Positions 25,961 to 33,590 of a DNA stretch of 35,075 bases are shown here, in pieces. The position numbers and the translations under genes are program-made. Source of the stretch: an uncultured Bacilli bacterium (GTDB lineage Bacteria; Bacillota_I; Bacilli_A; RF39; UBA660); assembly GCA_934096815.1 (NCBI GenBank), contig CAKOMY010000011.1:1-35075 (forward strand), written 5' to 3'. Every line of letters begins with the position of its first letter. Position 1 is the first letter of the stretch. Under the pieces are notes generated by a model. It made no database searches, was not told the origin of the DNA, and was given only the letters and a program-made list of their open reading frames with translations.

Positions 25961-26347
25961 TTATCTCTTAATACAAGATTTATAAATAGGTCTTTCCATA
26001 TCTTTTACTTTATCTCTAGTCTCATTTATAATTGAAACTACTTCTAAATAATCATTTATTTCTTTCTCAGTTGCTTGACATAAAGATGCAATTTTATCAG
26101 GTGTTAAAAGAATTCCTTCTATATCTATAACTCTAAATAAAGATTCTATATAATAATCATTTATATCATTTAATTTATCAACATGATAATTAACATAGTT
26201 TAAAGGATAACTATAATTATTGCCTATTTCTCTAGCAACAATAATTCCATTTTCTTTAACAATTGTAAAATAGGTTAAATCATCTACATTATCAGCGTTA
26301 TATTTTTTTAGTTTTCCTTTAAAAATTTTTCCTTCAACATTAAACAT
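25961..26347 (-). CDS. unknown protein, paralogue 2 of a tandem pair
   Basis: A 128-residue soluble protein of unknown family. It shares a layout with the neighbour at 26378: N-terminal F-x-GK-F, a YF--V---G beta unit, a YYIESLFRVI block, then a helix containing D-IASLCQATEKEI. It has a basic end (RPIYKSCIKR). No catalytic motif or membrane segment is seen. AAAGGGG upstream supports the start. It is 30 bases downstream of its paralogue and probably in one transcript. Confidence 0.6.
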   Translation of the reverse strand: MFNVEGKIFKGKLKKYNADNVDDLTYFTIVKENGIIVAREIGNNYSYPLNYVNYHVDKLNDINDYYIESLFRVIDIEGILLTPDKIASLCQATEKEINDYLEVVSIINETRDKVKDMERPIYKSCIKR

Positions 26348-26377
26348 ATTTTATCCCCTTTAACTAAAAAGAAAAAC

Positions 26378-26752
26378 TTATCTAGTTTTCTTTTTATAAT
26401 TAACTTTATAACTTAATTCAATAAAGTCTATAACATCAGTTCTGGCTTGACAATAAGGTGCAAATTCATCAGTTGCAAATAATCCATTATCACTAACGAT
26501 AACTTCAAATGGTGATTCAATATAATATCTTGAATAATCATCATGCATTAAATATCCCTTTAACATTTTATCATTTGTTCTAAAGTATATAGGCAACTCT
26601 TCATTGCTTCCTACCACCTTAGCATAAACACTTCCATCATAAGTTCTAATAAATTGAAAATAAACAATTTTTTTAAATGAATTATCATCAAAGCTTTTCA
26701 TTATAGCTCTAAAATATTTTCCATCTAAATTAAAATAATTTGAATTTTTCAT
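26378..26752 (-). CDS. unknown protein, paralogue 1 of a tandem pair
   Basis: A 124-residue soluble protein of unknown family, clearly related in plan to the next gene: NLDGKYFRAIMKSF, IVYFQFIRTYDGSVYAKVVG, YYIESPFEVIVSDNG and DEFAPYCQARTDVIDFIE. The conserved YYIES-F-VI...G...D--A--CQA core is the family signature. Conserved Cys and Gln near the C-terminus could be structural. GAGGG lies just upstream of ATG. Function not inferable. Confidence 0.6.
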   Translation of the reverse strand: MKNSNYFNLDGKYFRAIMKSFDDNSFKKIVYFQFIRTYDGSVYAKVVGSNEELPIYFRTNDKMLKGYLMHDDYSRYYIESPFEVIVSDNGLFATDEFAPYCQARTDVIDFIELSYKVNYKKKTR

Positions 26753-26849
26753 ATTTTCCCTCTTTCAAGCATATGCTACCATATATTTTATCTATTTGCA
26801 AATATTTTTTTACATCAATTAATTTTATTCATATACTTATGTTTTATTC

Positions 26850-27500
26850 CTACCAGTTTATTTCTTCTAGTCCTTTACTTTTTAAATAATTATTACATTT
26901 TGAAAATGGTTTAGAACCAAAAAAGCCATTATATGCACTAAATGGTGAAGGATGTGCACTTTCAATAATATAGTTATTTTTAATCAAAGCTTTTTTACTT
27001 CTAGCATAATTCCCCCAAAGAATAAAGACAACATCTCTTTTATTATTATCTATCAATCTTATTACATCATCCGTAAACTGCTGCCAACCTATATTACTAT
27101 GACTATTTGCATTATCTTTTTCAACTGTTAAAGTTGAATTAAGCATTAAAACACCTTGCCTAGCCCATGAACTTAAATCACCACTAGTTCTTATTGGAAC
27201 TCCTAAATCATCATACAATTCCTTATAAATATTTTTTAAACTTGGTGGTAATTTTACTCCATCTTTAACTGAAAATGATAATCCATTTGCTTCGCCTACC
27301 CCATGATATGGATCTTGTCCTACAATTACCACTTTAACATTAGCAAAAGGAGTTAACCTAAATGCATTAAACACTTCATGTTTAGGCGGAAAGATAACTT
27401 TATTTTTATACTCATTTTGAACTCTTAAAAGAAGTAGTTTAAAATACTCCCCATCATATATTTTTTTTAAAACTTTATCCCAATCATTACCTATCATCAT
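26850..27500 (-). CDS. ung: uracil-DNA glycosylase, family 1
   Basis: A 216-residue DNA repair enzyme that removes uracil from DNA. Catalytic loop VVIVGQDPYHGVGEANGLSF has Asp63. The other family-1 blocks are MLNSTLTVEKDNANSHSN, VFILWGNYARSKK and the DNA-intercalation loop HPSPFSAYNGFFG with His183. All catalytic residues are intact and the length is normal. Cytoplasmic. Two ATG codons lie side by side at the start, with AAGGA upstream. It follows the NUDIX-like remnant on the same strand. Confidence 0.95.
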   Translation of the reverse strand: MMIGNDWDKVLKKIYDGEYFKLLLLRVQNEYKNKVIFPPKHEVFNAFRLTPFANVKVVIVGQDPYHGVGEANGLSFSVKDGVKLPPSLKNIYKELYDDLGVPIRTSGDLSSWARQGVLMLNSTLTVEKDNANSHSNIGWQQFTDDVIRLIDNNKRDVVFILWGNYARSKKALIKNNYIIESAHPSPFSAYNGFFGSKPFSKCNNYLKSKGLEEINW

Positions 27501-27540
27501 TAATCCTTCTTATACCTAAATAATCTAGATATTCATGTCC

Positions 27541-28098
27541 TTAACCCGTTTTATAGTCATCTGTTTTGTCTACTTTATTAGCAATAATTCTTCTAAATGC
27601 CGAATCTAATAATTTCATATTAAGAATAACTTCATAAACTTGTTGTAACTCACCTAATATAAACTCCTTAGGCATCATATTAAACACAGTATCTGTATAC
27701 ATTATTTTATTTCCTAATATTTTAATCCCAGATAAAATAACCAAGGCATGATCAAACGCTAAATTATTATTTTCAACTATTTCAAATTGATATCTATCAA
27801 TCGTTTTATCCTTTAATATTTTTTTAATTTTTGTTTTAAATATTTCTTTACCATTATCAAAAAGAATTGTAACATTACGATTTTCTTCTTCAACACTAAC
27901 ATTAAACCAAGAAGCATTCTCCGTTAATTTAGTATTTAATCTATTTTTGTCAATTAATGCCATATAAGAAGTTGATACGATATGCATTCTAGAATATCTA
28001 TTAACCCCACCAAATGTATATAATTGCTCTAAATAAATATTATCTAAATTAGTTTCTCTTTTTAATAATTTAAGTATATCATATTTATCGTTAAAAAT
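27541..28098 (-). pseudogene. NUDIX/NrtR-like gene lacking its N-terminus
   Basis: An ATG at 27987 opens 148 residues, but homology starts upstream. In frame from about 28098 the strand reads ILKLLKRETNLDNIYLEQLY, then TFGGVNRYSRMHIVSTSYMA. This is the end of a Nudix box (RE--EETGL) plus the YLEQLYTFG--NR--R segment typical of NUDIX proteins with a C-terminal winged helix (NrtR-like). LAFDHALVIL, FILGELQQVYEVIL and SAFRRIIANK are that C-terminal part. The glycine and first glutamates of the Nudix box are absent, no start codon serves the full frame, and it stops (YKTG, TAA) just short of the usual end. It sits immediately after the yqeY terminator. Confidence 0.68.
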
Positions 28099-28111
28099 TT
28101 TAATATAAAAG

Positions 28112-28136
28112 AAAAAAGTTGCAAATTATACAACTT
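28112..28136 (-). terminator. intrinsic terminator of rpsU-yqeY
   Basis: AAGTTG (28136-28131) pairs with CAACTT (28121-28116) across TATAATTTG, followed by a T-run on minus. It begins within the yqeY stop codon. Confidence 0.7.
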
Positions 28137-28578
28137 ATGATAATTTTTCCTTAACTAATTTGCTTACTTTAGCCATATCGCATCTAGCACCATATTCACT
28201 AGATATAGTTTTAATTACTAATCCCATTTGTTTAACACTATCTGCATTTAGCTTAGTAATTGTTTCAGTAATCACTTTTTCTAATTCTTCATCAGATAAT
28301 TCATCTGGTAAATAAGCATTTAAAATATCTATTTCTTTTTGTAATGAATCAGCTAAATCCATACGATTATAACTAGCATATTCATTCATTGAATCTTTTC
28401 TAGTTTTAACCTGCTTCTTAATAATTGCTAAAACCTCATCATCGGTTAAAGGACATTTTTTATTAATTTCTTCATTTTTTAATGCACTTTTAAGCATTCT
28501 TAATACTGAAAGTCTAAAAGCATCTTTATTTTTCATAGCCTCAGTTAAATCTTTTGTTACTTTTTCAAACATTTTCAT
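28135..28578 (-). CDS. yqeY: GatB/YqeY domain protein
   Basis: A 147-residue helical protein of the YqeY family, related to the tRNA-binding tail of GatB. FEKVTKDLTEAMKNKDAFRL, SVLRMLKSALKNEEI, TRKDSMNEYASYNR and a C-terminal KQMGLVIKTISSEYG with DMAKVSKLVKEKL are characteristic. It is typically encoded directly after rpsU in Bacillota, as here, 21 bases downstream. Role in translation or tRNA binding is assumed from the domain. It ends in the terminator at 28112. Confidence 0.9.
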   Translation of the reverse strand: MKMFEKVTKDLTEAMKNKDAFRLSVLRMLKSALKNEEINKKCPLTDDEVLAIIKKQVKTRKDSMNEYASYNRMDLADSLQKEIDILNAYLPDELSDEELEKVITETITKLNADSVKQMGLVIKTISSEYGARCDMAKVSKLVKEKLS

Positions 28579-28599
28579 TACCTAATTTCTATTCACTTC

Positions 28600-28800
28600 T
28601 TAAGCGTTTCTTTTTTTACGATTTTTCTTACGGAAATTTTTAAGCATTTCCTTTTCGTTGTTTCTTCTACGAACTCCTGGTTTTTCGTAAGCTCTATGCT
28701 TTTTCATTTCAGAAGGGACACCGCTACGATTTACACCAACTGTGAATCTTTTGATTAATTTATCAATATCTTCACCATTTCTAGCTACTACCTTTGTCAT
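28600..28800 (-). CDS. rpsU: 30S ribosomal protein S21
   Basis: A 66-residue very basic ribosomal protein: MTKVVARNGEDIDKLIKRF, then KKHRAYEKPGVRRRNNEKEM and a Lys/Arg tail. The length and the KH-AYEKPGVRRR core are diagnostic. A strong AGGGAGGG ribosome site and a promoter at 28830-28858 precede it. It is co-transcribed with yqeY. Confidence 0.95.
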   Translation of the reverse strand: MTKVVARNGEDIDKLIKRFTVGVNRSGVPSEMKKHRAYEKPGVRRRNNEKEMLKNFRKKNRKKRNA

Positions 28801-28829
28801 TATTATTCCCTCCCTTCAAAGTCAAATAT

Positions 28830-28858
28830 ATTATATCACTTAAATTTAAATGGTACAA
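28830..28858 (-). promoter_or_regulatory. promoter of rpsU-yqeY
   Basis: An extended -10 TGATATAAT (28838-28830) and a weak -35 TTGTAC (28858-28853), spacer 17 bases, about 30 bases before the rpsU start on minus. Confidence 0.6.
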
Positions 28859-28925
28859 CCAAAATATTTACCTAGTTGGATTATTTTGTTACATTTTTTG
28901 TTTTTTTAATTACATATATCTAAAT

Positions 28926-29435
28926 TTATTTATGCTTTTCTTTAACTAATGTTTTTCCTTTTGACTTTTTGACATTATCATTTACTAAAAAATCTGGATT
29001 ATCTTTAAACATTTGTCTTAAATATTCTACTTGTTCTTCTTCGGATAAATCTTCAAATTTAGATACATCTATATTCAAATCAGTTAATTCAATTATTTCA
29101 TCATTATCTCTTTCCTTGTCCGTATTTAATTCATCTTTAATTATTTCATTTCCTTTTATGGTGATTTGACTATTATACATTTCTTTTAATTCATTATAAA
29201 ATCCTTTTAAATTAAAAATATGGTAAAATGTTGTGGTCATATTAACGATAGGTATAAAAAATACTAATCCTCTTACAAATAATACAAAAAAATATTCACT
29301 CATTCTAATATCTTTCTGGTTTATATAGCCTTCCTTTGTTAATTTAGATTCCATTAAAGGATAGATAATACAATTTGAAATAATATTACAAATAATAGAA
29401 ATAATTACATGGATTTTGAAAATAGTTAATAACAT
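28926..29435 (-). CDS. unknown membrane protein
   Basis: A 169-residue protein with two membrane segments (about 5-30 and 45-75). An acidic cytoplasmic-type tail of about 90 residues rich in Glu, Asp and Lys follows, containing FEDLSEEEQVEYLRQMFKDN. No known domain recognised. GAGGTG nine bases upstream supports the start. It lies between efp and rpsU, transcribed in the same direction but with a terminator (29497) before it, so it probably has its own promoter. Confidence 0.6.
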   Translation of the reverse strand: MLLTIFKIHVIISIICNIISNCIIYPLMESKLTKEGYINQKDIRMSEYFFVLFVRGLVFFIPIVNMTTTFYHIFNLKGFYNELKEMYNSQITIKGNEIIKDELNTDKERDNDEIIELTDLNIDVSKFEDLSEEEQVEYLRQMFKDNPDFLVNDNVKKSKGKTLVKEKHK

Positions 29436-29496
29436 TTTGCATACACCTCTTTAACAATTAAAATTTATTTTATCACATAATTAATAATTATTATAC

Positions 29497-29518
29497 AAAA
29501 AAACTCACATAGAGTGAG
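29497..29518 (-). terminator. intrinsic terminator of rpmG-efp
   Basis: CTCAC (29518-29514) pairs with GTGAG (29508-29504) over TCTAT, followed by seven T on minus, just after the efp stop. Confidence 0.78.
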
Positions 29519-29529
29519 AATAATTTTAT

Positions 29530-30090
29530 TTATGCACGAGATACATACTTTCCATCTTTAGTTGATACAATTATTGTTTCTCCCTCAGAAATGAACATCG
29601 GAACCTTAATTGTATAACCAGATTCAATTGTAGCATCTTTCATAGCATTATTAGTTGTATTTCCTTTAACAGCATCAGTTGTTTCAGTAACTTTATATTC
29701 TATTTTTTCAGGAAGAACAATTCCAAGAATTTCTCCTTCATACATTTGAATTTCAATAACTAATCCTTCTTTTAAGAATTTAGCATCATCACCAATTATT
29801 GATGAAGAAACTTCCATTTGAGAATAGTCATTAGTATTCATAAATACATAGTTATCATTTTCTTTGTATAAGAATTGCATTTGCATCTTTTCAACATGAG
29901 CTTTTTCTAATTTTAAGTTAGTATTAAAAGTATCTTCAATAGTAGATCCTGTTCTTAAATCACGATATTTAATTCTAACAAAAGCAGGGCCTTTTCCTGG
30001 TTTAACATGTTGAAAATCAACAACAGTTACTAACTTACCTTCTAATATTAAAGTCATACCATTTTTAATATCATTAATATTTACATTCAT
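29530..30090 (-). CDS. efp: translation elongation factor P
   Basis: A 186-residue three-domain factor that rescues ribosomes stalled at polyproline. The KOW-like N-domain has DFQHVKPGKGPAFVRIKYRD with the tip Lys33 in the PGKGP loop, where Bacillus EF-P carries its post-translational modification. The OB domains carry FNTNLKLEKAHVEKMQMQFL and the terminal GETIIVSTKDGKYVSRA signature. The length is normal. It lies 23 bases downstream of rpmG and ends at a terminator, so the two form an operon. The modification enzymes are not adjacent, but a YmfF/YmfH-like M16 pair lies at 8728-11209. Confidence 0.96.
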   Translation of the reverse strand: MNVNINDIKNGMTLILEGKLVTVVDFQHVKPGKGPAFVRIKYRDLRTGSTIEDTFNTNLKLEKAHVEKMQMQFLYKENDNYVFMNTNDYSQMEVSSSIIGDDAKFLKEGLVIEIQMYEGEILGIVLPEKIEYKVTETTDAVKGNTTNNAMKDATIESGYTIKVPMFISEGETIIVSTKDGKYVSRA

Positions 30091-30113
30091 AACTTTATTT
30101 CCTTACCTTTTAA

Positions 30114-30281
30114 TTATTTGCTTTCTTTAAAAACTTGTACTTTACGACAATTATTACAGAATTTCTTAATTTCTAATTTATCTGGAGTGTTTGCTTTATT
30201 CTTTTCAGATGGTCTAGTATAATGACCACAAACTGTACATTTTAACGCAATTGGTTCACGATTTTCATTTTTCTTTGCCAT
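30114..30281 (-). CDS. rpmG: 50S ribosomal protein L33, zinc-ribbon type
   Basis: Not visible as a long frame because it has only 55 codons. On minus from ATG at 30281: MAKKNENREPIALKCTVCGH, then YTRPSEKNKANTPDKLEIKK, then FCNNCRKVQVFKESK and TAA at 30114. The CxxC...CxxC ribbon marks the zinc-containing (C+) form of L33. A strong AGGAGG ribosome site lies eight bases upstream and a good promoter at 30315-30343. It is in an operon with efp. Confidence 0.93.
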   Translation of the reverse strand: MAKKNENREPIALKCTVCGHYTRPSEKNKANTPDKLEIKKFCNNCRKVQVFKESK

Positions 30282-30314
30282 TTTTATTCCTCCTTTTTTT
30301 CACCTAACGAAAGT

Positions 30315-30343
30315 ATTATAACACACGAATTATACTAATTCAA
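30315..30343 (-). promoter_or_regulatory. promoter of rpmG-efp
   Basis: TTGAAT (30343-30338), 17-base spacer, TATAAT (30320-30315) on minus, about 35 bases before the rpmG start. Confidence 0.72.
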
Positions 30344-30370
30344 ACTATTTTTCTATGCTTTTTAACTGTT

Positions 30371-31225
30371 TTAACATTTTCTACCAATTTTTTCACCTAA
30401 TTTAACAATTGTTTCAATGTCATTTGCACTATTAAGCAAGATATCTTCATCAATATTAACATTATTAATTATTAAAATTATAGTTGATGCTCCGAACTTA
30501 AAATAGCCTTTTTCTTCACCTTTAATAAATTCATAATTACTATGTTCATTAACTATTTTGCCCACCATTAAGGCACCTATTTCAATTTCAATTACATCAC
30601 CAAAATTCTTGGTATGAAGTGTTGTCCACTCTCTTTCGTTTTGAGTAAAGACATTTAAATTATTGGTAGCAATTGGTCTTACTGTATGTAAAACTCCTTT
30701 TATGTGGTTATTTTCTTCTTGATAGCCTGAGTCTATATATGAATATCTATGATAATCATCAACACATAAACGAAACACAAGAGCATATGCATTATCCATA
30801 TCTAATTTCATATTAGAATCTATTAAATCATTTAAAGTATATTTTGAATTCTTAATATTAAACACTAAATCTTTAGTAAGTTTATATACTTTTAATTTAG
30901 CATCACAAGGACTTATTAAATTATATTTATCATCATCTATTTTTCTTTTTCCTTCTTTTATTTTTCTAGTAAAAAATTCATTAAAAGATTTATAATCTTT
31001 CTTTTCATAATCATTCATATTAATATGATTATTTTTAATGAATCTAGGTATTATTAATTTAGAAAAAATTGAATTTTGGTATAAACCAACTATTTTACTT
31101 ATAAAAGGAAGTACAATTATTTTAAGAATAATTCGTCCTAATTTAGTTGTATATAAAAATATATTTATTTTGTTTTCTTTAATAATAATTTGATTATTTA
31201 ATCGATCTTTAACTTTATATTCCAC
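30371..31225 (-). CDS. psd: phosphatidylserine decarboxylase
   Basis: A 284-residue enzyme that makes phosphatidylethanolamine from phosphatidylserine and self-cleaves to form a pyruvoyl group. The cleavage motif appears as YFKFGASTIILII near residue 245, with the Ser of the G-S-T type motif in GAST. VFRLCVDDYHRYSYIDSG supplies the conserved His region, and NSKYTLNDLI and MVGKIVNEHS are typical. The start is GTG (31225) because no in-frame ATG exists upstream before a stop; the ribosome site is weak. An N-terminal stretch of about 50 residues may attach to the membrane. No pssA gene is visible beside it. Confidence 0.85.
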   Translation of the reverse strand: MEYKVKDRLNNQIIIKENKINIFLYTTKLGRIILKIIVLPFISKIVGLYQNSIFSKLIIPRFIKNNHINMNDYEKKDYKSFNEFFTRKIKEGKRKIDDDKYNLISPCDAKLKVYKLTKDLVFNIKNSKYTLNDLIDSNMKLDMDNAYALVFRLCVDDYHRYSYIDSGYQEENNHIKGVLHTVRPIATNNLNVFTQNEREWTTLHTKNFGDVIEIEIGALMVGKIVNEHSNYEFIKGEEKGYFKFGASTIILIINNVNIDEDILLNSANDIETIVKLGEKIGRKC

Positions 31226-31246
31226 ATTTCATCACATATTAAGTAT

Positions 31247-31276
31247 AACAAAAAAAGAAGTAATATTCTACTTCTT
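31247..31276 (-). terminator. intrinsic terminator of the 141-residue gene
   Basis: AAGAAGTA (31276-31269) pairs perfectly with TACTTCTT (31262-31255), loop GAATAT, followed by T-run on minus. The stop codon TAG lies inside the hairpin. Confidence 0.75.
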
Positions 31277-31693
31277 ATCTTTAACAGCTTTAACTGCTTT
31301 TTTAACATTAGTTGTTTTCTTTTTAATATCTTTTGTTACTTTATCTTTTGTTTTTTTAACTTTTACTTCTAGTTCTTTTTTCATAGCTTCAATTTTAGTA
31401 AGTTCATTGCCATAATTAATTACTTCTTTCCAATAAAACATTTTTGCAAGTCCATATAAAATAAGGGCAAGTCCTAAAACTACAATATCAGCCATAATAT
31501 AATTTACGATGACGTCTTTAACTAAAGGATTACTTATCCCATATAACATTAAGATTAAATAAAGCATAAGAGCTAAAAATCCAACTACTTGGGGCGTCAT
31601 GGAAAATAACCAAATTCTTTTGCCTATTACAGTGTTATTAAAATCTGATGCTAACTTCTCAATTTCTTCTTCATTCATTTTATAAACGTTCAT
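31268..31693 (-). CDS. unknown membrane protein with Lys-rich tail
   Basis: A 141-residue protein with two membrane segments (about 27-50 and 58-85) and a long cytoplasmic tail of alternating Lys and hydrophobic residues, from KKELEVKVKKTKDKVTKD to the end, probably a coiled coil. GAGGAG upstream supports the start. Not recognised. Transcribed with spoIVB or alone, and ending in its own terminator. Confidence 0.6.
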   Translation of the reverse strand: MNVYKMNEEEIEKLASDFNNTVIGKRIWLFSMTPQVVGFLALMLYLILMLYGISNPLVKDVIVNYIMADIVVLGLALILYGLAKMFYWKEVINYGNELTKIEAMKKELEVKVKKTKDKVTKDIKKKTTNVKKAVKAVKDKK

Positions 31694-31753
31694 ACAATTT
31701 CTACTCCTCTTCTACTATTAATAATTTTATCATAATAAATGGCAAAGATAAAG

Positions 31754-32734
31754 TTAACTATTATAATTTTTTAAAAGTTTTTCGCCTTCTTCTAGCATAT
31801 TAGTAATTAATATTCCATAGCCAGTAGATGGATTATCTATTATAACATGAGTTACTGCTCCTATTATTTTGTTATCTTGAATTATAGGGGAACCACTCAT
31901 TCCTTGAACGACTCCACCAGTTTTATTTAAAAGTTCTGTACTAGTAATTTTAAAATGAATATTTTTAATGTCATTATTATTTACTCTATCTATATCTATT
32001 TCAAAATCTTCTTCTTTATTTCCATTAATAACTGTTCTAATATAGGCTTTTCCTGCTTTGATATCATGGTACTTACCTACTTCTAAGACTTTTTTATCAC
32101 TTATATCAGATTTATATATTCCATAAATTCCTTTATTAGTATTACTTGTTACATTTCCATAATTAATATTTGGATAAAATTTAGCGTTTTTAGTTCCAGC
32201 CATTCCCTTAACTGATTTATCTATATTTGTTATGGATGTTTTAAAGATAGAACCTGTTTTAACTTCAATTAATTTATTAGTGGTAGTTTCAATAATTTCA
32301 TGTCCTAACGCACCATATATTTTAGTTTCTGGATCAATATAGGAAAGAGTACCTATCCCGGTAATACGATCTTTAACATATAAACCAGTTTTATAATTTC
32401 CATCAATATTTTCTAAAATAAATTCTTTATTTATTTCTTTATTATCTCTTGTTATTGTCATAGTTACTTTATTATCATTAATATTTTTAGAAATTGTATC
32501 TACCATTTCATCAATACTGGTTACATCTATATTATTAATTTTGGTTATTATATCTCCTACCTTTAAGTTATTGTTATTAAGTTTTCCATTTACTCTATAG
32601 AACCCAATAACAATTATACCATCATTTTTAACTTCAATTCCAAGTGTTTGTCCTCCTGGTATGATTTTGTCTGAATAAGCTAAAATATTTAAAGGCATGA
32701 GCATTAATAATAATAAAACCATGTATTTTTTCAT
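31754..32734 (-). CDS. spoIVB: SpoIVB-type sporulation serine peptidase (S55)
   Basis: A 326-residue secreted protease which in Bacillus signals across the forespore membranes to activate sigma-K processing. A signal peptide MKKYMVLLLLMLMPLNILAY, a PDZ domain at about 35-110, and a peptidase S55 domain are present. The family signature GGVVQGMSGSPI has Ser280. GALGHEII has His145, and GAVTHVIIDNPSTGYGIL is the end block. The third triad residue, Asp in Bacillus 15 positions before the Ser, falls on Ser265 (ITSTELL), if the alignment from memory holds. It indicates sporulation capacity or ancestry. No spo0A gene is in view. Confidence 0.88.
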   Translation of the reverse strand: MKKYMVLLLLMLMPLNILAYSDKIIPGGQTLGIEVKNDGIIVIGFYRVNGKLNNNNLKVGDIITKINNIDVTSIDEMVDTISKNINDNKVTMTITRDNKEINKEFILENIDGNYKTGLYVKDRITGIGTLSYIDPETKIYGALGHEIIETTTNKLIEVKTGSIFKTSITNIDKSVKGMAGTKNAKFYPNINYGNVTSNTNKGIYGIYKSDISDKKVLEVGKYHDIKAGKAYIRTVINGNKEEDFEIDIDRVNNNDIKNIHFKITSTELLNKTGGVVQGMSGSPIIQDNKIIGAVTHVIIDNPSTGYGILITNMLEEGEKLLKNYNS

Positions 32735-32770
32735 CTATATCACCAATATTATTTTGCTCTTTAAAGAATT

Positions 32771-32793
32771 AAAAAAACATCCATTTATTGGAT
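32771..32793 (-). terminator. terminator after the 167-residue gene
   Basis: ATCCA (32793-32789) pairs with TGGAT (32783-32779), loop ATAAA, then seven T on minus. Short stem but good tail; it separates the upstream gene from spoIVB. Confidence 0.5.
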
Positions 32794-32797
32794 ATTT

Positions 32798-33301
32798 TTA
32801 ACGATTAAATTTTAAAATAAGATTTTTGCTTTCATCACCACATAAATTATAATTTTTTGATGTTTTAGTTTCTTTTATTAGTAGTAGTAATTTACGATAT
32901 GACTGAAGAGTTCTTAAATCTGAATTATTAATGATATTTTCAAAACTAAGCTCTTGTTCTAATTTATCCTCATTTTCAAGAATATATGTATGTTCTTCAA
33001 GTTCCTCATCAATTGTTTTTAAATCTGGAATTAATATTTTTTTACCTTCCTCATCTAATTGTTTGTTTTTAAAAGAATAATATTTATTAAATATAAATAT
33101 GGTAAGAATTAGAGTAAAATATTTAATAATTGATAATTTTAAAAATAATATAGATAATGTGCTGGAAAGTAATGCTAATATTAGGCTATTAATATAAAAA
33201 CAAGTTACAATAAAGCTTAAAGACTTATTAATTTTTATTTTTTTATTATATAAATATTGTTTATTTTTTATGTCTAATAATTTTGATTCAATTTCCATCA
33301 T
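32798..33301 (-). CDS. unknown membrane protein
   Basis: A 167-residue protein, with about 25 basic residues first, then two membrane segments (about 28-80), and a long acidic/Leu-rich cytoplasmic tail with predicted helices (EELEEHTYILENEDKLEQEL and NSDLRTLQSYRKLLLLIKET). No known motif. AGGA eight bases upstream of one of two adjacent ATGs supports the start. Placed before spoIVB but separated by a terminator. Confidence 0.55.
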   Translation of the reverse strand: MMEIESKLLDIKNKQYLYNKKIKINKSLSFIVTCFYINSLILALLSSTLSILFLKLSIIKYFTLILTIFIFNKYYSFKNKQLDEEGKKILIPDLKTIDEELEEHTYILENEDKLEQELSFENIINNSDLRTLQSYRKLLLLIKETKTSKNYNLCGDESKNLILKFNR

Positions 33302-33590
33302 CTGATTTTCCTTTCATTAATATATATTTCATTAAATGTTTTTTAACTTTATATTCAGCATTAAATATATATATTCAATTGCTTAGCTGAATGATGCAAT
33401 AATGTTTTTGATTGATAATTGCAATTTTCTCTTTTATTTTTTTAGCATATTTAAAACTAAAAGATGGTCTATCTATTTAAACTAAAATTTTTAAAAACAA
33501 GATTGATAATAACTATAAAACTAAATATTTATTCATCCATATCACTAATATCCATTGCTTTGATTAGAATCAGCAAAATATAGGGCCTTT
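33302..33590. other. gene-free gap
   Basis: About 290 AT-rich bases between the 167-residue gene and the kinase-like gene. A minus-strand stretch near 33530-33580 reads ILIKAMDISDMDE before a stop, possibly the tail of a lost gene, but it cannot be identified. No convincing promoter or hairpin. Confidence 0.35.
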
